The position numbers and the translations under genes were made by a program. The notes below the pieces were generated by a model. The model did no database searches, had not been told where the DNA came from, and worked only from the letters and a program-made list of their open reading frames with translations. Shown here piece after piece: positions 7,022-14,040 of a DNA stretch of 64,000 nucleotides. Where the stretch lies: assembly GCF_003625485.1 (NCBI RefSeq), contig NZ_RAIR01000010.1, positions 1 through 64,000 on the forward strand, read 5' to 3'. Numbering within the stretch: the first letter of the stretch is position 1; every line of letters starts with the position of its first letter. The DNA is from Butyrivibrio sp. CB08 (GTDB lineage: Bacteria; Bacillota; Clostridia; Lachnospirales; Lachnospiraceae).

Positions 7022-7861
7022 ATGAAGAAAAAGCAGAAACAAGGCATATTGTCATACATGTTGATCATCTTGGGAGCCATCATGGCCAGCTTTTCAGTTG
7101 CCCTGATCCTTCTTCCCAACGACGCCATAGACTACGGAACAGCGGGCGTTGCCATCATCATTCATAAAGTCACTGGGTTCGAGCTGCCTCTGTGCGTGCT
7201 TTTCGTATTCCTTCCTTTCCTGGTCGCAGGATACGTCTTTCTTGGAAGAAAGTTCACCATCAAGGCCGCAGTGGGATCTGTAGTCTACATGGTTGGCCTG
7301 GACTTTTTTGAGAACATTCCCTTTGAAATAAACACCGAGCACTTCCTGGCTGTTGCCTTTGGAGGCGCCATTCTTGGAGCGGGACTTTCACTGATCCTTC
7401 GAAACGGTGGCTGTATCGACGGTTCTGAGATCCTTGCCAATATCATAGTAAAAAAGCTCTCGGACATAACGGGGCGCAACTACAGCATGACCCCAGTGCT
7501 CCTGGCATTTAACCTTTTTGTGTACCTCACTGTCTTTGCAGTTATCGATGCCACAGCAGCGCTCCTTAGCCTTCTGGTGTACTTTGTTGCGACAACCGTT
7601 ATCGACCACTACACCGACCACTTCGAATCCATCAAGCAGATCACCATCATCACCCAGGATCCTGATGGCATCATCGCTGACATCAAGAAAAAGCTCAACA
7701 AGACCTGCACCATCATGGATTCCCGCGGCGCCATCGCAGGCGAGAACAACACTCTGATCTGCTATATCAGTTACTTTGAACTTCCACTTATGAAGGAGAT
7801 AATCGCCAGCCACTCCGGAAGTTTCAGTACCGTATCCACCATCGACGAGATACTCAGGTAA
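7022..7861 (+). CDS. YitT family membrane protein with C-terminal DUF2179 domain
   Basis: A 279-residue protein with five or six membrane segments in residues 10-190 and a soluble DUF2179 (ACT-like) domain at about 205-279. YitT hallmarks are GTAGVAIIIHKVTGFELPL and RNGGCIDGSEILA; the tail has KKKLNKTCTIMDSRGA. The family is thought to be transport-related but its substrate is unknown. The start is ATG at 7022 with a purine-rich site AAGGCGGAGAG upstream. It is monocistronic, with its own promoter and terminator. Confidence 0.88.
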   Translation: MKKKQKQGILSYMLIILGAIMASFSVALILLPNDAIDYGTAGVAIIIHKVTGFELPLCVLFVFLPFLVAGYVFLGRKFTIKAAVGSVVYMVGLDFFENIPFEINTEHFLAVAFGGAILGAGLSLILRNGGCIDGSEILANIIVKKLSDITGRNYSMTPVLLAFNLFVYLTVFAVIDATAALLSLLVYFVATTVIDHYTDHFESIKQITIITQDPDGIIADIKKKLNKTCTIMDSRGAIAGENNTLICYISYFELPLMKEIIASHSGSFSTVSTIDEILR

Positions 7862-7894
7862 AAGAGCCAACGAATTAATTAAATAAATCAGTGT

Positions 7895-7938
7895 AAAAAC
7901 AGGGTGAATCTGTGAAAATATTCAGCCTGTTTTTTTAT
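7895..7938 (+). terminator. Terminator after the YitT gene
   Basis: AAAAACAGGGTGAA pairs with TTCAGCCTGTTTTT, leaving one mismatch, and is followed by a run of T. Confidence 0.9.
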
Positions 7939-7993
7939 TTGGTTATTCTGTTACCTGAGGGAAAAGGAAATTAGTATATAGAGAGGAAAAGAA

Positions 7994-8485
7994 ATGAAAG
8001 ATCTGATAGTTTACTATTCACTAGAAGGCAATACGGAATATGTAGTGAACCGTATTAAGGAAAAGACAGGCGCTGACGTACTTAAGCTCGTTCCCAAGAA
8101 GGCATACGCAGACAAGGGCTTTGCCAAGTTCGTATGGGGCGGAAAGAGCGCCATGATGTCAGAAAAACCAAAGCTTCAGGAATATGAAGTTGACCTGACA
8201 AAATATGACAGGGTAATCTTTGGATTCCCAGTTTGGGCTTCTACCTTTACACCACCCATCAGAACATTTATCGCAGAGAACATGGCTGCCCTTAAGGGTA
8301 TGAAGATTGCTGCTTTCGCATGCCAGACAGCTAAGGGTGCTGACCAGGCTTTCGAGAAGCTTGCTAAGTACCTTGGGATCAGCTCTTTTGACGCGAAGGC
8401 TTCATTCCTTGATCCAAAGCTCATTCCGGATGAGAAAAAGGACGCTCAGATCGAAGCTTTCGGAGATCTTCTTACCATAGGATAA
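7994..8485 (+). CDS. Flavodoxin family protein
   Basis: A 163-residue FMN-binding fold. The phosphate loop is YYSLEGNTEYV (8-18), and FGFPVWASTFTPPIRTFI is the isoalloxazine-side loop typical of flavodoxin-like proteins. It is probably a low-potential electron carrier or an NAD(P)H:quinone-type reductase; the exact partner is not deducible. It has a good GAGAGGAAA site and appears monocistronic. It lies next to the HTH-desulfoferrodoxin gene, so a role in redox stress is possible. Confidence 0.85.
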   Translation: MKDLIVYYSLEGNTEYVVNRIKEKTGADVLKLVPKKAYADKGFAKFVWGGKSAMMSEKPKLQEYEVDLTKYDRVIFGFPVWASTFTPPIRTFIAENMAALKGMKIAAFACQTAKGADQAFEKLAKYLGISSFDAKASFLDPKLIPDEKKDAQIEAFGDLLTIG

Positions 8486-8557
8486 ATGTGACTCTACTTT
8501 TCGTAGGTAGCCTATTTATATGAAGCGGGTTACTATTTGTTCATGGAGGAAAAAGAA

Positions 8558-9193
8558 ATGAACCAATATGTAACAGGAGCCATAATAAAAGAGCTCCGGG
8601 AAAAGAATAAGATGACTCAGCTGCAGTTCGCAGACAAGCTGGGAGTTACTGATAAAACAATTTCCAAGTGGGAGACAGGAAAAGGGTATCCTGATATCAC
8701 GCTCCTTGAGCCCATCGCGGATGTGTTCAGGATTTCAGTCACAGAGCTGATCTCAGGTAACGCCATTCAGAACGCCAACGTGTCCGCTAACATGCTGCGC
8801 TCAAAATTCTATGTATGTCCTGTCTGCGGAAATGTGATCCACAGCATGGGCGAATCCGTGATCACATGCCATGGGATCCAGCTTTCGCCTCTAACGGCAG
8901 AACCTGCGGATGACCAGCACAAGGTTACAGTGGAGCGCATAGAGGATGAGTACTATGTTTCTGTGGACCATGTGATGACTAAGGACCACTACATCTCATT
9001 TTTGGCAGCAGCTTCATCAGACAGAATGCAGATGGTCAAGCTCTACCCGGAGCAAAAGGCGGAGGCCCGCTTTAAGATAAACGGAGTAAAAATGGTATAC
9101 TATTATTGCAATCACGACGGACTTTTTTTGATAGGAGTAAACCATGGAACCAATTCGCGACAAAAATGGCCTGACGGAAGCAGAATTTCTTGA
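8558..9193 (+). CDS. XRE-type regulator fused to a desulfoferrodoxin-like domain
   Basis: A 211-residue fusion. Residues 7-65 are an XRE helix-turn-helix (MTQLQFADKLGVTDKTISKW). Residues 85-112 resemble the desulforedoxin domain (YVCPVCGN, then CHG where the family has CCG). Residues 120-192 resemble superoxide reductase: DHVMTKDHYISF and YCNHDGLF match the iron-site motifs H(P)M-x-x-x-H-Y-I and C-N-x-H-G. The final iron ligand His seems replaced (C-N-H-D-G). It may be an iron- or superoxide-sensing repressor. GGAGGA precedes ATG 8558. The last 50 nt overlap the next gene; one T fewer in the T7 tract at 9123-9129 would end the protein at DGLF, where the family usually ends. Confidence 0.78.
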   Translation: MNQYVTGAIIKELREKNKMTQLQFADKLGVTDKTISKWETGKGYPDITLLEPIADVFRISVTELISGNAIQNANVSANMLRSKFYVCPVCGNVIHSMGESVITCHGIQLSPLTAEPADDQHKVTVERIEDEYYVSVDHVMTKDHYISFLAAASSDRMQMVKLYPEQKAEARFKINGVKMVYYYCNHDGLFLIGVNHGTNSRQKWPDGSRIS

Positions 9194-9668
9194 GAGATAC
9201 AATCCTGGGGACTGGGAGCGCCCATCCCTTACAGCAGACATCTGCATCATCACAGATGAGAGGGAAAAGAAAATTCTCCTGATCCGCAGGGGCAACCACC
9301 CCTTCCTTGGAAAGTGGGCTCTACCCGGAGGTTTTTCCGAGAAGGGTGAAAGAATAGAAGAGAGCGCAGCAAGGGAGCTCGAAGAGGAGACCACCATTAA
9401 GATGGATGCCAAGGACCTTACTCTTGTTGGCATTTACAGTAAGCCAGGCAGAGACCCAAGAGGATGGACGGTTACAGCAGCATACAAGGCCATGGTTGAT
9501 CCAGCTAAGGTTAAGCCGATAGCCGCAGACGATGCAGCGGATGCCAAGTGGTTTGTGATAAGCGGTGAAGGCACAGGAGATCTTAGATTTACAGCGGATG
9601 ACCTGACCATTACACTGTCAGACCTTGCTTTTGATCACTGCGATATTGTAAGCGATGCATTGAAATAG
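9144..9668 (+). CDS. Nudix hydrolase
   Basis: A 174-residue Nudix protein whose box GGFSEKGERIEESAARELEE, followed by ET, fits G-x5-E-x7-RE-U-x-EE. It is preceded by KWALPGG, as in ADP-ribose and related pyrophosphatases. It would cleave a nucleoside diphosphate linked to another group and need Mg2+; the substrate is unknown. The N-terminal RYNPGDWERPSLTADICII segment is typical of Nudix proteins in NAD metabolism. AGGAG lies 7 nt before ATG 9144, inside the upstream regulator gene, so the two are probably coupled. Confidence 0.88.
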   Translation: MEPIRDKNGLTEAEFLERYNPGDWERPSLTADICIITDEREKKILLIRRGNHPFLGKWALPGGFSEKGERIEESAARELEEETTIKMDAKDLTLVGIYSKPGRDPRGWTVTAAYKAMVDPAKVKPIAADDAADAKWFVISGEGTGDLRFTADDLTITLSDLAFDHCDIVSDALK

Positions 9669-9759
9669 AGTCCGATAAACGACCCACCATTAATGTTTAA
9701 ATGGTACTGTCAGATAGAAGAAAAAAGTTGTAAACCGTTTGAACATAAGGAGGGACGTT

Positions 9760-10206
9760 ATGACACAGTACCTTTACACAGATAATGTAGTTAAGCAGAA
9801 TATCTCTTTTGCCCTTGCCGGGAAAAGAGCTTTAGGAAACCGCAGAGATCTTCGAGACCTGTCCAATCACACAGTTATCATCGTGTGCGACGAGACAGCA
9901 GACGCATCCATCATGAGAGAGACTGCACAGATGATCCTTGCAAGAGGCTGCAAGAACGTGGTATTCTGCGGCGAATCAGATATCTGGCGCAGCACTTTCG
10001 AGGAGATGGACCAGGAGCTCAATGGATTTAACGATGTATCTGGATACGACGACTTTGCTGTAATGTGGGGCATCGAGGACATCGACTCTCTTGAGGATGA
10101 AGTTGCTACCTGCTGGAACGAAGTCCTTATCCTTTGCAGCGATATGTCTCTGGTTAAAGAGTGCAGAGAGGTTCTGAGCTCATCAGTAGCTGATATGATT
10201 GGTTAA
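9760..10206 (+). CDS. Protein of unknown function upstream of DUF3990 gene
   Basis: A 148-residue soluble protein that I do not recognise. It starts MTQYLYTDNVVKQNISFALAG; the middle has an alternating strand-helix pattern (TVIIVCDETADASIMRETAQ, then KNVVFCGES) like a small Rossmann-type fold. The C-terminal half is acidic. The ATG at 9760 follows a strong AAGGAGGG at 9747-9754. The DUF3990 gene starts 19 nt after its stop, so they are almost surely one operon. By analogy with toxin partners it could be an antitoxin, but nothing in the sequence proves that. Confidence 0.75.
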   Translation: MTQYLYTDNVVKQNISFALAGKRALGNRRDLRDLSNHTVIIVCDETADASIMRETAQMILARGCKNVVFCGESDIWRSTFEEMDQELNGFNDVSGYDDFAVMWGIEDIDSLEDEVATCWNEVLILCSDMSLVKECREVLSSSVADMIG

Positions 10207-10225
10207 CTTTATAAGAGGATACAAT

Positions 10226-10780
10226 ATGATCACTTTATACCATGCAGGGTACCAGGTTATAGAGAAGCCAGATGTGCATCACGGCAGGAAGAATGCTGAC
10301 TTTGGTCAGGGCTTCTATACCACTGATGACAGAGACTTTGCCTGCTCATGGGTAAGGCAGCAGCCAGGAAGTGACGTAATAGTCAATAAGTACCAGCTGG
10401 ATGACAGTAGCCTAAAGGTCAAGACTCTTCTTCGGGATAAAGAGTGGTTTGAATATATCTTTGCAAACCGCAGAGTTAAGCCTGATATTTACCAAGAGTA
10501 TGACCTCATAATCGGCCCCATAGCCAACGACACCATCTACGAAACATTTGGGATAATCACCAGTGGGTATCTGACTGATGAAGAGGCCATGAAGCTACTT
10601 ATGGTTGGCAGAAGCTCACAGCAAATTGTCCTTAAAACCCAGAAGGCAGCAGATAAGCTTAAGTTCGTGTCTTCCGAAATTCTGTCAAAGGAGCAGCTGG
10701 AAGAAGCGGCAAGAAAGCACAGTGAAGAAGACAACCGCTTCCAGAAGGAGTTTGCCAGAGTTATGGAGAGCTTGGAATAA
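10226..10780 (+). CDS. DUF3990 family protein, ADP-ribosyltransferase-like
   Basis: A 184-residue protein with the DUF3990 signature: LYHAGYQVIEKPD (4-16), R21, DFGQGFYTTDD (25-35) and an ACSW segment (39-42). The layout (Tyr-His near the start, then G-x-G-F-Y-x-T) resembles the NAD-binding core of ADP-ribosyltransferases, and such domains occur in toxin-like pairs. Activity and target are unknown. The C-terminal third is a charged helix. The start is ATG 10226 with AGAGG upstream; an in-frame ATG at 10199 overlaps the previous gene and has a poorer site. Confidence 0.75.
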   Translation: MITLYHAGYQVIEKPDVHHGRKNADFGQGFYTTDDRDFACSWVRQQPGSDVIVNKYQLDDSSLKVKTLLRDKEWFEYIFANRRVKPDIYQEYDLIIGPIANDTIYETFGIITSGYLTDEEAMKLLMVGRSSQQIVLKTQKAADKLKFVSSEILSKEQLEEAARKHSEEDNRFQKEFARVMESLE

Positions 10781-10879
10781 TAGTTATGATATTTTAATAA
10801 TCTTTTTACTCTGAGTTTGTTTTATTTCTTGAATGACGACGATATAATAACACCTACAGAGCTCGGTAAAACAGACAAC

Positions 10880-10955
10880 ATAATAAAGGGTAAAACCGGA
10901 GTGATCCGGCGACACAAAGCTATAGGGACTTGTTTCCAAGTCAGCCAGTTGCAGA
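10880..10955 (+). ncRNA. Cyclic-di-GMP-I (GEMM) riboswitch
   Basis: The core AAAACCGGAGTGATCCGGCG has a GTGA (GNRA) tetraloop hairpin. It is followed by ACACAAAGCTATAGGG and a second hairpin (GACTT/AAGTC) closed by CAGCCAGTTGC. This order matches the GEMM consensus. Two differences stand out: ACACAAAGC instead of the common ACGCAAAGC, and GGGTAAAACC instead of GGGCAAACC. An intrinsic terminator follows 12 nt later, so it would act by transcription attenuation on the secreted-protein gene at 11030. A GGDEF protein in this window could supply the ligand. Confidence 0.82.
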
Positions 10956-10967
10956 AGATATGAAGAG

Positions 10968-10994
10968 GCATTGCTGGCGAAGCAGTGCTTTTTT
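10968..10994 (+). terminator. Riboswitch expression-platform terminator
   Basis: GCATTGCT and AGCAGTGC form an 8-bp stem (one G-U pair) with loop GGCGA, followed by six T. It lies between the GEMM aptamer and its target gene, so it is likely conditional. Confidence 0.85.
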
Positions 10995-11029
10995 GTTGCA
11001 AAAGAGTAACGGAAAGTGAGGGTGTGTTA

Positions 11030-11479
11030 ATGAGGATAACTGTAAAGAGAAATATAGCTGTTTTTTCAATAGTAATGATGCTTTTTGGGGTGCTATTTGT
11101 TGGCAGTAACACAGTTTATGCAGCAGGTGGGACTTCTGATGAAGAAGCGGTTTCGCTCATAATGACGGTGACTGAAGCATCGGTAAAGAGTAGCTTTGGA
11201 AAGAACTACTCAATATATAAAAAAGGTAATATGGTGACATTGAATTTGTGGCAGGATGGAGTTGCGGCAGGCGCTTACGGAGTAGCTGCAGGATTAGTAG
11301 ATAAGAAAGAATGGGATAATATGACAGAAACCATAAGAACTTCCATTGCAACAGTATTGTATGATGCTTTGGAACCATATGGTGTACACGCTAATGTAAA
11401 TATCCTTAACGACTACAATACAGATAATGTATTAGTTTCATATTTGGACGGTGTAAAAGTATACGATGCTCTTGAATGA
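11030..11479 (+). CDS. Secreted protein of unknown function, c-di-GMP riboswitch controlled
   Basis: A 149-residue protein with a signal peptide: basic MRITVKRN, hydrophobic IAVFSIVMMLFGVLFVG, and likely cleavage after NTVYA. The mature part is small and soluble, with helix-rich segments (AVSLIMTVTEASVKSSFG, MTETIRTSIATVLYDALE). I do not recognise the family. The position directly behind a cyclic-di-GMP riboswitch suggests a role in attachment, motility or matrix formation. The ATG at 11030 has a modest GTGAGGG site. An upstream in-frame ATG lies in the terminator and is rejected. Confidence 0.8.
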   Translation: MRITVKRNIAVFSIVMMLFGVLFVGSNTVYAAGGTSDEEAVSLIMTVTEASVKSSFGKNYSIYKKGNMVTLNLWQDGVAAGAYGVAAGLVDKKEWDNMTETIRTSIATVLYDALEPYGVHANVNILNDYNTDNVLVSYLDGVKVYDALE

Positions 11480-11499
11480 TGAAAACAACTATTTTGACG

Positions 11500-11529
11500 A
11501 CCAGGCAGTGAATTGCCTGGTCTTTTTTT
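11500..11529 (+). terminator. Terminator after the riboswitch-controlled gene
   Basis: ACCAGGCA and TGCCTGGT form a perfect 8-bp stem with a 6-nt loop, followed by CTTTTTTT. Confidence 0.93.
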
Positions 11530-11537
11530 GCTATAAT
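11529..11537 (+). promoter_or_regulatory. Extended -10 promoter of mazG
   Basis: TGCTATAAT follows directly on the T-run of the previous terminator, 26 nt before the mazG ATG. No good -35 is seen. Confidence 0.6.
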
Positions 11538-11563
11538 GGAGGATAGGTGGAGGAGTATGAAAA

Positions 11564-12040
11564 ATGGGAGCTGAGATAGACAGATTAAAGGAAATAGTTG
11601 AGACTCTTCGAAGTGAGAACGGATGTCCCTGGGACAAGGCTCAGACTCACGACAGCCTTAAGGCTTCCTGCATTGAGGAAGCGGCGGAAGTTGTAAGCGG
11701 GATCAACATTTTAGATAAGACAGGGGATCCTGAGAACCTCAAGGAAGAGCTTGGAGACTTACTTCTTCAGGTTATGTTTCACGCTGTTATGGCGGAGGAG
11801 GAAGGCTACTTTACTTTCGATGATGTTGCCCGTACGATCAATGAGAAGATGGTGCGCCGTCATCCCCACGTGTTTAGCGGAGTGACTTATGCTAATGATG
11901 AGGAGCTCCACGCAGCCTGGGCAGAGATCAAGAGAAAAGAAAAGGCCGGAAGAGAGTGGCAGGAAGAGTATCTTGCTGGAGCTCTCGACGAGTCCGCCTT
12001 ACTTATAGAAAAAGCTAAAGAGAGAAAAGGATACAAATAA
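11564..12040 (+). CDS. mazG: MazG-type nucleotide pyrophosphohydrolase
   Basis: A 158-residue MazG domain that would hydrolyse nucleoside triphosphates to monophosphates, limiting damaged or alarmone-related nucleotides. Motifs are CPWDKAQTHDSL (about 21-32), the EEAAEV pair and EELGDLLLQVMFHA, which supply the E-x-x-E and E-x-x-D metal ligands. E. coli MazG has two such domains in 263 residues; this is a single-domain form. ATG 11564 has GGAGGAG eight nt upstream. The rhomboid gene follows after 5 nt. Confidence 0.92.
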   Translation: MGAEIDRLKEIVETLRSENGCPWDKAQTHDSLKASCIEEAAEVVSGINILDKTGDPENLKEELGDLLLQVMFHAVMAEEEGYFTFDDVARTINEKMVRRHPHVFSGVTYANDEELHAAWAEIKRKEKAGREWQEEYLAGALDESALLIEKAKERKGYK

Positions 12041-12045
12041 TAGAG

Positions 12046-12609
12046 ATGAAAAAGTTCAAGATAACATTCAATTCACCAGTGACACTGGGATTCATATTTG
12101 TGTGCTTTGCAGTACTGGTGCTGGGATTTCTTACAGGCGGACTTAGCAATCAGCTGCTGTTCATGTCATATCACTCATCATTGTTGGATCCCTTAACCTA
12201 CGTGAGGTTCTTTACTCACGTGCTGGGACACAGCGGCTGGGACCACTACATTGGAAACTCAGCGTACATTCTTTTGCTGGGGCCAATGCTTGAAGAGAAG
12301 TATGGTTCAAAGAGGCTCCTTCAGATCATCCTGATAACAGCCCTTGTAACCGGAATCGTAAACTATGTGCTGTTCTGGAACGTGGCTCTTTGCGGAGCCA
12401 GCGGAGTTGTGTTCGCATTCATCCTGCTGACATCCTTTACAAGTTTCAAGGAGGGCGAGATTCCGCTGACCTTTATCCTGGTGGCCATCATCTTCCTTGG
12501 GCAGCAGATCTACGACGGACTCTTTGTCCAGGACGACATTTCCAATCTGTCCCACATCATCGGCGGCATCATCGGCGCTGTGGTTGGGTACAGACTCAAC
12601 AGAAAGTGA
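12046..12609 (+). CDS. Rhomboid family intramembrane serine protease
   Basis: A 187-residue protein with about six membrane segments. The catalytic dyad is visible as the serine in CGASGVV (about residue 119) and the histidine in LSHIIGGIIG (about 170). The HSGWDHYIGNS loop resembles the HxxxxHxxxN region. It would cleave membrane proteins within the bilayer; substrates are unknown. It lies 5 nt after mazG and 9 nt before the SRAP gene, so the three may form an operon. Confidence 0.88.
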   Translation: MKKFKITFNSPVTLGFIFVCFAVLVLGFLTGGLSNQLLFMSYHSSLLDPLTYVRFFTHVLGHSGWDHYIGNSAYILLLGPMLEEKYGSKRLLQIILITALVTGIVNYVLFWNVALCGASGVVFAFILLTSFTSFKEGEIPLTFILVAIIFLGQQIYDGLFVQDDISNLSHIIGGIIGAVVGYRLNRK

Positions 12610-12618
12610 GACTAAGCT

Positions 12619-13203
12619 TTGTGCTGCAAATATTACTACAGCGATAAAACCGTATTTGAAGTCAAAGAGGATCTTAAGATAGCAACAGGGGCATTTTTCG
12701 CCGATACCGGAGACATCACCCCTGGGACCACAACTCCTGGGATTATCTGGAACAGAGCTTCGGGAAAAGAGATTTCTTTTTCGGAGCTGTTCTGGGGCAT
12801 CAGGGGAAAAGATGGGAAGCTTATCATCAACGCAAGAGCGGAAGAGGCGGACAAAAAGCCAATGTTTGCAGATAGCTTAAGGCTCAGGCGATGCATTCTT
12901 CCGGCAGCAGGGTTCTATGAGTGGGACAGAGACAAGACCAGATTCACCTTCAGGCGCCTGGATGGCCACCCTATCTACCTTGCGGGAGTCTATGATCTTA
13001 GCGACAACAAAGACTCTTTTGTGATACTGACTACCGACGCCAACAAGTCAATGCAGCCGGTCCACGACCGCATGCCAGTTATGATAGAAGCCGGAGCAGT
13101 GCGGGATTTCCTTGGAGATCCATCCGCTGCCATGGACATGATAAGATCCCCAATGCCAGAGCTTAAGAGGGATAGCGAATACGAACAGCTGAGGCTGTTT
13201 TGA
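12619..13203 (+). CDS. SOS response-associated peptidase family protein (SRAP, YedK/HMCES)
   Basis: A 194-residue SRAP protein, a family that crosslinks to abasic sites in single-stranded DNA through Cys2. Motifs are MCCKYYYS with Cys directly after the start Met, INARAE, LPAAGFYEW with the catalytic Glu, and PVHDRMPVM with the His. The start is a TTG. Although its ribosome binding site is weak, it is chosen because SRAP activity needs cysteine as residue 2, and this is the only start that provides it. Confidence 0.9.
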   Translation: MCCKYYYSDKTVFEVKEDLKIATGAFFADTGDITPGTTTPGIIWNRASGKEISFSELFWGIRGKDGKLIINARAEEADKKPMFADSLRLRRCILPAAGFYEWDRDKTRFTFRRLDGHPIYLAGVYDLSDNKDSFVILTTDANKSMQPVHDRMPVMIEAGAVRDFLGDPSAAMDMIRSPMPELKRDSEYEQLRLF

Positions 13204-13209
13204 AAGATG

Positions 13210-13260
13210 TTGATAAACCACGCAATGTGTGTTATTGTTACTACACGCAATGTGTGGTTT
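13210..13260 (+). promoter_or_regulatory. Promoter with 12-bp direct repeats upstream of HTH gene
   Basis: -35 TTGATA (13210-13215), 17-bp spacer and -10 TATTGT (13233-13238). ACGCAATGTGTG occurs twice, at 13220-13231 and 13244-13255, 24 nt apart, flanking the -10. AAACCAC/GTGGTTT also form an outer inverted repeat. Such placement suits autoregulation by the HTH protein encoded just downstream. Confidence 0.62.
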
Positions 13261-13276
13261 TTGTGTGGAGGGGAAT

Positions 13277-13564
13277 ATGGAGCAGGAACATAAAAAAGCA
13301 GAATTAGGCGAGCAGATCAAGATATTAAAGGGTGTTAGGGAAGATCTGAATTTGAATAGGAAAGAGTTTTCTGAGTACATGGGGATTCCGCTTAGAACTT
13401 TAGAAGAGTGGGAGGCAGGACGACGGAAGATGCCTGATTACGTGCTTAGGTTGATTGCCTATTATACCAGAATTGAAAAGATGCTCGAGGAAAATGGTAG
13501 TGTGACCCGCGATGAAATTGTTAGAGATCCATTATCAGAAGGAAAAAAGTGTAGAAAAAAATAA
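13277..13564 (+). CDS. XRE-like helix-turn-helix regulator
   Basis: A 95-residue DNA-binding protein. The HTH is at about 27-60 (LNRKEFSEYMGIPLRTLEEW), followed by EAGRRKMPDYVLRLIAYY, a layout common in antitoxin-type and phage-like regulators. The C-terminal tail is highly charged. The ATG at 13277 has GGAGGGG upstream; a longer in-frame start lies inside the repeat-rich promoter and is rejected. It probably binds the two direct repeats at 13220-13255. It heads a unit with the GNAT, JAMM and small genes. Confidence 0.82.
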   Translation: MEQEHKKAELGEQIKILKGVREDLNLNRKEFSEYMGIPLRTLEEWEAGRRKMPDYVLRLIAYYTRIEKMLEENGSVTRDEIVRDPLSEGKKCRKK

Positions 13565-13584
13565 CGAAGGGAAAACATAGTTTT

Positions 13585-14025
13585 ATGGAATTGGTTGTAA
13601 AGCATTTTAGGGACTTAAGCACAAATGAGCTGTACGAAATACTCAAGACAAGATCAGAGATATTTGTTGTTGAACAGGACTGCGTTTATCAGGACCTTGA
13701 CGATAAAGATCAGGATGCAATCCATGTATTTTGCTGGAACGAAAATGGTAGAGTAGCTGGATGTCTTCGAGTTTTTTGGAAGGATGAGGAAGCTGGTATA
13801 GCTCAGATAGGAAGGGTTGTTACACTTGAGCACGGATTAGGTATTGGAGGAATCATTCTTCATGTGGGTGTAGAACTTGCGGTAGAACAGCTTAAGGCAA
13901 AAAAGATTTATTTGGAAGCTCAGGAATATGCTATTGGGTATTATGCAAAAGAGGGGTTTGAAGTGGTATCTGATGTATTCATGGAGGATGGGATACCTCA
14001 TGTACAGATGGAGAAAGTAATATGA
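13585..14025 (+). CDS. GNAT family acetyltransferase, ElaA-like
   Basis: A 146-residue GNAT protein resembling ElaA: LYEILKTRSEIFVVEQDCVYQDLDDKDQDA in the N-terminal half (residues 15-45), then AQIGRVVTLEHGLGIGG as the acetyl-CoA loop region. The usual R/Q-x-x-G-x-G/A is altered to EHGLGIGG, so CoA binding may differ. YLEAQEYAIGYYAKEGFEVV is the typical final helix-strand. The substrate is unknown. It lies 20 nt after the HTH gene. Confidence 0.85.
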   Translation: MELVVKHFRDLSTNELYEILKTRSEIFVVEQDCVYQDLDDKDQDAIHVFCWNENGRVAGCLRVFWKDEEAGIAQIGRVVTLEHGLGIGGIILHVGVELAVEQLKAKKIYLEAQEYAIGYYAKEGFEVVSDVFMEDGIPHVQMEKVI

Positions 14026-14040
14026 TATTAAGGAGTAGTA

